Source: an uncultured Muribaculaceae bacterium (GTDB taxonomy: Bacteria; Bacteroidota; Bacteroidia; Bacteroidales; Muribaculaceae). Taken from it: a DNA stretch of 6,627 nucleotides. Of this stretch, positions 1 through 6,413 are shown piece by piece. Below the pieces are notes generated by a model. That model was not told the DNA's origin and did no database searches. It saw nothing but the letters and a program-made list of their open reading frames with translations. The position numbers and the translations under genes were made by a program. The DNA is taken from the NCBI GenBank assembly GCA_910589095.1, contig CAJUSN010000108.1, positions 1-6,627 of the forward strand, in the 5' to 3' direction. Every line of letters begins with the position of its first letter. The first letter of the stretch is position 1.

Positions 1-2046
1 GGAGTGGACCGCACCAAGCCCTCCCTCTCTCCCGATGGAAAGCAGCTCGCTTTCATCCTTGACCGAAATAAACTTATGGTGATGGATCTGGCCTCAAAAC
101 AGGTGCGCCAGCTCACTTCAGGCGAAACCGACCCCTCCCGCACCAAAGGCTTCGATGCAATATGGTCGCCCGACAGCAAATGGATAGCCATCAACTATCA
201 AAATCCGCTACATTATCCCTATGGCGACATTGCGGTGATTGAAGCTGCCACCGGTAAAATGACCAAAGTGACTGAAACCGGATATTTTGATGAGAATCCG
301 CGATGGGCACTTGACGGCAACGCCATCATTTTCCTGTCCGAACGATACGGAATGCGCAACCATGCGTCGTGGGGCTCCAACTATGATGTGATGATAGCAT
401 TCATGAATCAGGACGCGTTTGACCGTTACCGTCTCAGCGACGAAGACTATGCTCTTGTTAAAGAGGTGGAAAAATCTCAAGGCAAGAAACTGGGCAACGT
501 CACCGTTACAGCTCCGGCTAAGGGTAAGAAAGGCAAAGCAGACAAATCGGCGACCACTAAAACTGAGACATCCGTTAAAGCGGAACCTATCAACATGGAA
601 TTGGAAGGATTCGAGGACCGTACCGTCAGACTGACCCCGAACTCATCATCAATCTCCGATGCAATTGTAACCAAGGATGGCGAAAACGTCTATTACCTTT
701 CCGAATTCGAGGATGGCTACGATCTGTGGAAGCTCAATCTCCGCAAACGCGAGCCAAAAATAGTAAGTAAACTCGGCGCATCGCCAATGGGTATGGAGAT
801 GGACTCAGAAGGCAATATATACCTCATAGGGTCTGGCGGAGTGAAAAAGCTCACTCCATCCAACGATAAGCTCAAGTCAATCAGTGTGAACACCACTCTT
901 GATGTGGATCAGGCAGCTGAGCGTGACTACATGCTACGCTACGTGTTCAATGAAGCGCGTGAACGATTCTACACTCCCGATATGAACGGTGTGGCGTGGG
1001 ATTCATTGTATGAAAACTATAAGCGATTCCTCCCCCACATCAACAACAACAATGACTACGCCCTCATGCTAAGCGAGCTTCTTGGCGAATTGAACGTGTC
1101 GCATACAGGAGGACGTTATCGCGCACCCGGAGCCGATGAACCCACCGCCTCCCTTGGACTACTCTACGACATGGCATACGATGGCCCCGGATTGAAAGTG
1201 ACCGAAGTTGTAAAGAACGGTCCGTTTGACAAGGCGTCATCCAACCTCACAGCAGGCGCGGTAATTACAAAGATCAATGGCCAGGAACTCACTGCCGATG
1301 CCGACCCCATGACGCTCCTCAATCAGCAGCGCGGCAAGAAAACCCTCGTCAACTTCACCACCCCCACAGGCGCCGAAATGGAAGAAGTGGTGCTTCCGAT
1401 AAGCAGCGCCACAATGAGCGACCTTCTCTACAACAGATGGGTGCGCCAACGCGAACATGACGTTGACAGCCTTTCAAACGGCCGTCTGGGTTATGTTCAT
1501 ATTGAATCAATGGATGATGAGAGCTTCCGGAAAATTTACGCCAAACTCCTGGGCAAATACATAGGTAAAGAAGGTGTGGTAATCGACACCCGTTGGAATG
1601 GCGGTGGTCGCCTCCACGAGGATATTGAAGTGCTCTTCAGCGGAAAAGCATATATTACTCAGGATGTTCATGGCGTTCCAACCACCGACATGCCATCCCG
1701 TCGTTGGAACAAACCAAGCATCATGCTCATCTGTGAGGCCAACTACAGTAATGCACACGGCACTCCTTGGGTGTATAAACGCCAGGGACTGGGTAAATTG
1801 GTTGGTATGCCCGTTCCCGGAACCATGACATCTGTGAATTGGGTAACCATGCAGGATCCTTCACTCGTGTTCGGTATTCCGGTAGTAGGTATGCGCACAC
1901 CCGAAGGCTACTACCTCGAGAACCATCAGCTTGAGCCGGACATCAAAGTGGCGAACGACCCCTCGGACGCAGTGAACGGAGTGGATGCACAGCTCCGCGC
2001 AGCTGTTGAGGAACTACTCAAAGAGATTGACAGTGCGAAAAAATAA
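1..2046 (+). CDS. Tricorn-like S41 family peptidase, C-terminal part (5' end outside window)
   Basis: This is a probable exported serine protease of the tricorn/S41 family, which trims peptides in the cell envelope of Bacteroidota. The reading frame is open from the first base, so the GTG at position 4 is an internal valine codon and not a start. Numbering from that codon, residues 1-115 and 205-290 look like PD40/beta-propeller blades (SPDGKQLAF, SPDSKWIAI). They are interrupted by a lysine/threonine/alanine-rich linker at about 157-198. Residues 300-370 form the first catalytic subdomain with the Ser366-His367 pair in NVSHTGG, and about 392-466 is a PDZ domain. The core follows with DTRWNGGG (528-535), the predicted nucleophile Ser582 in NYSNAHG, and Glu639 in LENHQLEPDI. 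By analogy with archaeal tricorn, the Ser-His/Ser/Glu tetrad is intact. Family members are about 1050-1100 residues, so roughly 400 N-terminal residues, including any signal peptide, are missing. The next gene starts 22 bp later. Confidence 0.93.
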   Translation, partial: GVDRTKPSLSPDGKQLAFILDRNKLMVMDLASKQVRQLTSGETDPSRTKGFDAIWSPDSKWIAINYQNPLHYPYGDIAVIEAATGKMTKVTETGYFDENPRWALDGNAIIFLSERYGMRNHASWGSNYDVMIAFMNQDAFDRYRLSDEDYALVKEVEKSQGKKLGNVTVTAPAKGKKGKADKSATTKTETSVKAEPINMELEGFEDRTVRLTPNSSSISDAIVTKDGENVYYLSEFEDGYDLWKLNLRKREPKIVSKLGASPMGMEMDSEGNIYLIGSGGVKKLTPSNDKLKSISVNTTLDVDQAAERDYMLRYVFNEARERFYTPDMNGVAWDSLYENYKRFLPHINNNNDYALMLSELLGELNVSHTGGRYRAPGADEPTASLGLLYDMAYDGPGLKVTEVVKNGPFDKASSNLTAGAVITKINGQELTADADPMTLLNQQRGKKTLVNFTTPTGAEMEEVVLPISSATMSDLLYNRWVRQREHDVDSLSNGRLGYVHIESMDDESFRKIYAKLLGKYIGKEGVVIDTRWNGGGRLHEDIEVLFSGKAYITQDVHGVPTTDMPSRRWNKPSIMLICEANYSNAHGTPWVYKRQGLGKLVGMPVPGTMTSVNWVTMQDPSLVFGIPVVGMRTPEGYYLENHQLEPDIKVANDPSDAVNGVDAQLRAAVEELLKEIDSAKK

Positions 2047-2068
2047 CCTTTAACGCTGACATTTTCAA

Positions 2069-3160
2069 ATGGCAAAAATAGGAGATATGGTTCGCTTCCT
2101 CAACTCCGTAGGGGGTGGGCGCATCACCAAGATAAAGGACAATATTGCTTATGTAGAGGATGAGGACGGATTTGAAACTCCGGTTCTCATCCGCGAATGT
2201 GTGGTAGTGGGTACAGCCCCTGCCGCACCTAAGATAACCGAGACGGCCGTTGCTGCGAAAAAATCGCAGCCTGCCGCTCCCTCCAAACTTGAATCGGCGC
2301 CCCGGCCTGCACCTGCCGATGAAGAGCTCCCGGTAGTGGAGACTCCCGAGGGTGAAAAGTTAAATCTCACCCTTGCCTACGAGCCAGCCAACATCAAGGA
2401 ACTTTCAACCACTACGTTTGACACCTATCTGGTCAACGATTCCAACTATTTCCTTTACTTCGCATACCTCACCCGTTCCAAGGAGAATGAAGAATGGACA
2501 ACACGATATGCCGGAATAGTGGAGCCAAACATCCAGCTGTTCATCGGTGAGACCCTCCCCGGTGATCTTCCTGAAATGGACCGCGTGGCCATTCAGTACA
2601 TAGCATTCAAGCGTGACAAGTCATATAAGGCAAAACAACCACAGTTCATCGAGGTGCCGCTTGACACTACTAAATTTGCCAAGCTTCACTGCTTTACGCC
2701 AAACGTATATTTCGACTCATCGGTAATTGCGCTTGAGCTTGTCACCAACGATGCCCCTCACCGCGCCATAGTGGTTGACAAAAACCGGCTTGAAGCCGCC
2801 ATCAAGGCAAAAAAGGCTGTGGATATGCCGCGTCGCCGCATCGTGAAGAAACGCACCAAAGCCGAGCGCAAGGCCGATGACACGCTCGTTGTGGATCTCC
2901 ACATCACCGCATTGGTCGATAATACGCGCGGCCTTTCCAATGCCGACATGCTCAACCTTCAGGTTGATGAATTCAGCCGCGTGATGGACGAGAACCTAAA
3001 GCATAAGGGTCAAAAAATTGTGTTTATCCATGGTAAAGGCGAGGGGGTGCTCCGCAATGCTATCCTCAAGGAACTGAATCACCGCTACAAAGGCCACGAC
3101 GTTCAGGATGCCTCATTCCGTGAATATGGCTTCGGTGCCACTCAGGTAACCATCCGCTGA
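2069..3160 (+). CDS. DUF2027 domain-containing protein with C-terminal Smr domain
   Basis: This 363-residue cytoplasmic protein has no signal peptide or membrane segment. Residues 1-48 (KIGDMVRFLNSVGGGRITKI...) resemble the small KOW/SH3-like beta domain found near the C-terminus of MutS2. An Ala/Pro-rich flexible linker follows at about 50-92. A DUF2027-type beta-rich domain spans about 96-245, and a basic stretch (RRRIVKKRTKAERK) about 254-269. The Smr domain covers about 271-363, with the D276-L-H278 motif and the signature HGKGEGVLR at 321-329. Smr domains bind nucleic acid, and several act as endonucleases or in ribosome-collision responses; that role here is inference. The ATG follows the protease stop by 22 bp with no Shine-Dalgarno sequence, as is usual in Bacteroidota, and the KIGD start matches the family N-terminus. 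The gene is likely cotranscribed with both plus-strand neighbours. The family assignment is firm but the cellular role is unknown. Confidence 0.92.
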   Translation: MAKIGDMVRFLNSVGGGRITKIKDNIAYVEDEDGFETPVLIRECVVVGTAPAAPKITETAVAAKKSQPAAPSKLESAPRPAPADEELPVVETPEGEKLNLTLAYEPANIKELSTTTFDTYLVNDSNYFLYFAYLTRSKENEEWTTRYAGIVEPNIQLFIGETLPGDLPEMDRVAIQYIAFKRDKSYKAKQPQFIEVPLDTTKFAKLHCFTPNVYFDSSVIALELVTNDAPHRAIVVDKNRLEAAIKAKKAVDMPRRRIVKKRTKAERKADDTLVVDLHITALVDNTRGLSNADMLNLQVDEFSRVMDENLKHKGQKIVFIHGKGEGVLRNAILKELNHRYKGHDVQDASFREYGFGATQVTIR

Positions 3161-3167
3161 CACGGCA

Positions 3168-3944
3168 ATGATATTCTGCTTCTCGGCCTGCGGCAATACC
3201 GAACTCGTTGCCTCCCGCCTTGCCACACTCCTCGGAGAAAAGATACAGCGGGTGGATATAAACGCCCCGGAAAGTTATAATGTGGGCGAACATAAACGCA
3301 TCATCTGGGCCACTCCCATCTACTCTTGGGGGTTGCCCAAGGAGATGCTTGCGTTCATCAGCAAAGTCACTCTGATAGCAGGCGAAAAAGCGGAGCATTT
3401 TCTGGTGGCGACCTGTGGCGATGATGCCGGGCTGGCCGATAAAATGTGGCGCAAAGCCATACGTCGCAAAGGGTGGATGGCGCGGGCGGCGCACACAGTG
3501 ATTATGCCTAACACCTATGTTGCCCTTCCAGGGTTTGATGTGGATTCACCATCGCTTGCACAAGAAAAACTGAGCAGAGCAGTTGAGCGGACCAAAGAAG
3601 TTGCAAGAGCCATAAAATGCAGCTCCGGCATAGACACCATAACACGAGGACGCTTTGCATGGATAAAGACGCGAATAGTATATCCCCTGTTCATGCGTTT
3701 TCTTACATCCCCGCGCCCCTTTGGTAATAACGACAGATGCACAGGCTGCACGCTCTGTTCTCGCGTGTGCCCCATGGGTAACATTTCGGTTATCAGCGGG
3801 ACACCCAAATGGGGAAACCGATGCACCATGTGTCTGGCATGCTATCACCATTGTCCCCACAAAGCCATTGGCTACGGCACCCTCACCTCCTCCAAAGGGC
3901 AATATGTCGCCCCCGGAGAATTGCCTCAAGCGAAAAATCAATAA
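3168..3944 (+). CDS. EFR1-type ferredoxin: flavodoxin-like domain plus two 4Fe-4S clusters
   Basis: This 258-residue predicted cytoplasmic electron-transfer protein has an N-terminal flavodoxin-like fold and a C-terminal bacterial ferredoxin domain, the EFR1 (EFR1 family ferrodoxin) layout. The FMN phosphate-loop region is at residues 5-12 (FSACGNTE, where relatives usually read FSGTGNS/T). The second flavin-contact segment is TPIYSWGLPKEM (49-60), and the third-loop region is TCGDDAG (82-88). Two complete cluster motifs follow: Cys191, 194, 197 and 201 with Pro202, and Cys219, 222, 225 and 229 with Pro230. The spacing C-x2-C-x2-C-x3-C-P is typical of 2[4Fe-4S] ferredoxins. The ATG lies 7 bp after the Smr gene stop, so translation is probably coupled. 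The redox partner cannot be inferred from the neighbours. The stop lies 2 bp from the stop of the converging minus-strand gene. Confidence 0.92.
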   Translation: MIFCFSACGNTELVASRLATLLGEKIQRVDINAPESYNVGEHKRIIWATPIYSWGLPKEMLAFISKVTLIAGEKAEHFLVATCGDDAGLADKMWRKAIRRKGWMARAAHTVIMPNTYVALPGFDVDSPSLAQEKLSRAVERTKEVARAIKCSSGIDTITRGRFAWIKTRIVYPLFMRFLTSPRPFGNNDRCTGCTLCSRVCPMGNISVISGTPKWGNRCTMCLACYHHCPHKAIGYGTLTSSKGQYVAPGELPQAKNQ

Positions 3945-3946
3945 AA

Positions 3947-4519
3947 TTAACGCAGATCAAATTCAGTGGCGTTTGAAAGTCCTGCATTTTCAGGCAGGAC
4001 AAGAAACGCACACATCATGGCAGCCCTCTTTGCCGAACGGCTATCATAGCGTACAATTGTGCTTGGCTGTTCCGATACTTCAGTAGCGCCGGTCACCAAC
4101 TGTATTACCCGATAACCAAGATTGGAAAAGGGATTTGGACTGTGAATGGCAAATGAAGATGTCATGATTATCGCCGCAATTCCCACTGTCCATCTATCCT
4201 CTATAAAGTTGATAGCTGCAGCAAGGGATCCATCCGAGAACCCGCTTACCGGATAGAACAACGCACCTGTTCGCTGGGCGGTCATTGCGCCTACGGTGCG
4301 GTCGGTGTCGACAATAGCGACATGACATCCACTCTTCACAAGACGCACTATCATATCACTAACAGCATCATCAGCGGCTCCAACCACAATAACTGTCAGC
4401 TCAGGCATTTTGAACGCCAGAAGGCCCTTGTCAGGTGTTGCAGAGTTTTTTCGTAGCGGTACACCCAATTTCCCGCTACGGTAATCGGCCATACGCTTTT
4501 CAAGATAATTGTCGGCCAT
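3947..4519 (-). CDS. Short, degenerate SDR-like (Rossmann-fold) protein
   Basis: This 190-residue protein appears to be a divergent short-chain dehydrogenase/reductase. The N-terminal tail MADNYLEKRMADYRSGK resembles tails seen on Bacteroidales SDR proteins. The Rossmann core follows: beta1 and turn at 41-55, beta2 ending in D71-T-D73, and beta4 at 104-112. The key motifs are lost. The TGxxxGxG loop reads V46-G-A-A-D-D-A-V53, so only its first glycine remains. The NNAG position reads T110-S-S. No proper YxxxK exists: Tyr148 and Lys154 are six apart, and four residues before Lys154 is Ser150. The protein ends soon after this region, while usual SDRs have about 250 residues, so the C-terminal substrate-binding part is absent. 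It is probably a pseudoenzyme or decaying gene, though the frame is intact. I chose the ATG at 4519, 14 bp after the yitT stop; an in-frame TTG at 4537 overlapping that stop is less likely. It is likely cotranscribed with the YitT-family gene. Confidence 0.75.
   Translation of the reverse strand: MADNYLEKRMADYRSGKLGVPLRKNSATPDKGLLAFKMPELTVIVVGAADDAVSDMIVRLVKSGCHVAIVDTDRTVGAMTAQRTGALFYPVSGFSDGSLAAAINFIEDRWTVGIAAIIMTSSFAIHSPNPFSNLGYRVIQLVTGATEVSEQPSTIVRYDSRSAKRAAMMCAFLVLPENAGLSNATEFDLR
3966..4013. repeat. Long imperfect inverted repeat (hairpin) at the convergent gene ends
   Basis: The inner arms GTCCTGC (3979-3985) and GCAGGAC (3994-4000) flank an 8-base loop. After a 4/3-base internal loop, the outer arms GCGTTT (3969-3974) and AAACGC (4004-4009) also pair. 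GTG (3966-3968) can pair with CAC (4011-4013) past one bulged base, giving about 16 pairs in all. It lies inside the last codons of the SDR-like gene and 22-69 bases beyond the ferredoxin stop. It has no immediate T-run on either strand, so it is not a classic intrinsic terminator. It could stabilise or define 3' ends, or be chance within a coding region. Confidence 0.4.
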
Positions 4520-4533
4520 ACTTCGTGCTAATG

Positions 4534-5475
4534 TCAAGCAGGCACATCGGTGCCCTTCATGGTCTTTTCCACCTTCTCCTTGGTACCAACCTTGAGTTTG
4601 ATGGCGTCAAATCCCTGTCCGTAAACACCATTCACGTTGGCCTGCGTAACGAAAGCATGGTCATCTATGCTCTTAATGATGCGGAATATGTTTACTGACT
4701 CAATCTTACGGCACATTACCAGGAGCACCTTCACCTCCTGCTTGGAATACCAACCCATGCCATTCAAAACCGTGCATCCGCGCTTGGCTTCGTTGTTGAT
4801 AGCAGTGGCAATTTCGTTCCATTTGGGAGAGAAAATAATGAACTGAACAGCCTGGCGATTAGTGTTGATAATCAGGTCGGCCATAAACGATGCAATGGCA
4901 AGAACTATGAAACCATACACCACCTTGTCAATCTGATGCGTCAGGAAGTAGGACGATGAAATAATCACCATATCTGTATAAAGCATCGTACGTCCCACGG
5001 TAACATTAGTTTTCTTGGCGACCATAGCCGCCACAATGTCGGTTCCACCAGTGCTTCCATTGTGAGTGAATGAGATGCCCACACCTATACCGCACATCAA
5101 TCCGCCTATGATAACATTCATAAACGGCTGTCCTTCAACCAACGGCTTGTCAAATAGAGGCGTCAGCACACCAATGAATACCGATACCATCACAGCACCG
5201 TAAATGGTACCCTTCACAAACTGGCTGCCCACAATCTTATATGCGAAAGCAAGCAATACCATATTGAGGACAAAAGAGGTAACAGCCACAGGGATTCCAA
5301 AGCCCAGATTGTTTGTAATAAAATAAACAATGGTACCGATACCGGCCAATCCACCGATCACCACCTTCTCTTGGAAAATGAAGGCCGTAAATCCGAATGA
5401 ATAAATGAAAATACCCAAGGTGATGAAGAAATAATCTTTTAGATAACGCCAAAGGGTATCGCGATTGAAGATCAT
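4534..5475 (-). CDS. YitT family (DUF161/DUF2179) integral membrane protein
   Basis: This 313-residue inner-membrane protein belongs to the YitT family, whose transported substrate or function is not established. Hydrophobic helices are visible at about 14-34, 38-55, 61-80, 88-108, 118-135, 166-180 and 184-203. The family hallmark NGSTGGTD is at 139-146. The soluble C-terminal DUF2179 domain is at about 218-292 (GCTVLNGMGWYSKQEVKVLL, then DDHAFVTQANVNGVYGQGF). Its ferredoxin-like fold is usually taken to be a cytoplasmic regulatory or ligand-binding module. Length and domain order are normal for the family. The ATG at 5475 is followed directly by a typical amphipathic start, and a perfect Bacteroidota promoter lies about 48 bp upstream. 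The degenerate SDR-like gene follows downstream, so the two probably form a bicistronic unit. Family confidence is high; substrate unknown. Confidence 0.94.
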   Translation of the reverse strand: MIFNRDTLWRYLKDYFFITLGIFIYSFGFTAFIFQEKVVIGGLAGIGTIVYFITNNLGFGIPVAVTSFVLNMVLLAFAYKIVGSQFVKGTIYGAVMVSVFIGVLTPLFDKPLVEGQPFMNVIIGGLMCGIGVGISFTHNGSTGGTDIVAAMVAKKTNVTVGRTMLYTDMVIISSSYFLTHQIDKVVYGFIVLAIASFMADLIINTNRQAVQFIIFSPKWNEIATAINNEAKRGCTVLNGMGWYSKQEVKVLLVMCRKIESVNIFRIIKSIDDHAFVTQANVNGVYGQGFDAIKLKVGTKEKVEKTMKGTDVPA

Positions 5476-5522
5476 ATTGTAGAAAGTAGTTTTTTACTGA
5501 ACGTGTTTCAGGTAATCACCGA

Positions 5523-5553
5523 CAAAGTTACTCCAACATTGTATTATTTCAAA
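5523..5553 (-). promoter_or_regulatory. Consensus Bacteroidota promoter of the YitT-family gene
   Basis: Read on the minus strand, TTTG (5553-5550) is followed by exactly 19 bases and then TAACTTTG (5530-5523). This matches the primary sigma-factor consensus TTTG-N19-TAnnTTTG of Bacteroidota without a mismatch. Transcription would start around 5516-5519, leaving a leader of about 40 bases before the ATG at 5475. The leader has no evident Shine-Dalgarno sequence. Confidence 0.85.
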
Positions 5554-5575
5554 ATATTATTCCGGAAATTTTCAC

Positions 5576-5583
5576 TAACTTTG
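5576..5583 (+). promoter_or_regulatory. Candidate -7 element for the outer-membrane beta-barrel gene
   Basis: TAACTTTG matches the Bacteroidota -7 consensus TAnnTTTG. It would start transcription around 5588-5591 and give a leader of about 30 bases before the ATG at 5620. No good TTTG stands 19-21 bases upstream (the sequence there is AT-rich, AAATATTA), so the -33 box is weak or absent. The preceding AAATTTTC run and the TTCCGGAA palindrome (5560-5567) could contribute to recognition, which is inference. Confidence 0.6.
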
Positions 5584-5619
5584 GGGCTGAATTCTCAACA
5601 TCACTCACAGCTTATCCTC

Positions 5620-6378
5620 ATGTTACAACGTATATTGCTGATATTGGCAGTAATCATGATTTCCACCTCAGCCCATGCCGGTGACCCCGACAAGAAGTTC
5701 GTGGATTACGGCCCCGCTTCAAAACTCATCACCACCCAAGTCCACCTCATGGGGGGAGGAAGCACCGTGACCCAGAACTATAAGAGCATTTACCCGTCCA
5801 TACAAAACCGTAATGTCAACATGGGCAATTCATGGGGTGTAGGTGCCAAGGCTGTGTTCGGCCTACGCGACTGGCTTGGGCTGGGAACCTCCCTCAATCT
5901 AATGCTGAATCATTACAATATAGACATGGCTATAGTTGGCGCCGACCAATCAAGCATGAGTGCCGTGTTCATCAACAATCATAACTACACATTCAACATA
6001 CCGGTATTCATCTCGTTCCGATTCAATGTTGCCCACAGCGTGAGATGGAATGTGGATGGAGGTTTCTTCTACTCCTACGGCTTCGCCGGCCGACAGAAGC
6101 AGCGCATTTTCAGAGCTGAGATAAACGAGGTTGACGAACTTGTGCCGGAAACACAGAATGTGACAACTGACTACTACAGATCGGACCGAACACTATTCAA
6201 TGTGTTCAACCGTGACGACTTAGGCCTACATATAGCCACATCGCTTGACTTCGGCCCACACCTTACTGTGGGAGTACAGATGCAATACGGTTTCAAGAAC
6301 TCAGCAACCAGCAACGGAACTGACCGTCCGTCGGTTCATAACCTCAACATGCACGGCGTGCTGGGCTACCGATTTTAA
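5620..6378 (+). CDS. Exported outer-membrane beta-barrel protein
   Basis: This 252-residue protein begins with a clear Sec signal peptide. The N-region is MLQR, the hydrophobic core is ILLILAVIMIS, and cleavage is predicted after Ala20 (AHA|GDPDKK). No lipobox cysteine is present. The mature part alternates polar and hydrophobic residues with many aromatic residues and Gly-rich turns (WGVGAKAVFGLRDWLGLGTSL, VDGGFFYSYGFAG). It ends in a strand closing with Phe252 (GVLGYRF), the outer-membrane insertion signal read by the BAM machinery. This suggests a small barrel of roughly 8-10 strands, like the outer-membrane beta-barrel/PorT-like proteins of Bacteroidota. No ligand can be inferred. An in-frame ATG at 5503 is rejected because it would precede the promoter element and bury the signal peptide. 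The gene is divergent from the YitT gene and sits 35 bp before trpS. Confidence 0.85.
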   Translation: MLQRILLILAVIMISTSAHAGDPDKKFVDYGPASKLITTQVHLMGGGSTVTQNYKSIYPSIQNRNVNMGNSWGVGAKAVFGLRDWLGLGTSLNLMLNHYNIDMAIVGADQSSMSAVFINNHNYTFNIPVFISFRFNVAHSVRWNVDGGFFYSYGFAGRQKQRIFRAEINEVDELVPETQNVTTDYYRSDRTLFNVFNRDDLGLHIATSLDFGPHLTVGVQMQYGFKNSATSNGTDRPSVHNLNMHGVLGYRF

Positions 6379-6413
6379 AAGACAATATAATTAATCCAAC
6401 TTTACAATAAATA

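Noticed and set aside
3721..4086. Plus-strand open frame of 121 codons overlapping the ferredoxin and SDR-like genes
   Set aside because: It is a frame-shifted shadow of the cysteine-rich ferredoxin region and antisense to the SDR-like gene. It matches no family I recognise.
4520..4537. TTG start at 4537 for the SDR-like protein, overlapping the YitT stop as TTGA
   Set aside because: The ATG at 4519 begins the family-like MADNYLEKRM tail. The six extra residues have no support, though translational coupling through the overlap cannot be excluded.
5497..5511. Small hairpin CTGAA-N5-TTCAG near the start of the YitT leader
   Set aside because: Five pairs with a five-base loop is easily chance in 144 bp, and no riboswitch-like architecture surrounds it.
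5503..5619. Upstream ATG that would add 39 residues to the beta-barrel protein
   Set aside because: The segment contains the TAACTTTG promoter element, and the extension would place the clear signal peptide internally. The ATG at 5620 fits much better.
6373..6404. Possible trpS promoter (TTTT, 20 bases, CAACTTTA)
   Set aside because: It mismatches the consensus at two key -7 positions and the -33 box, and would leave almost no leader. It is not distinguishable from AT-rich background.
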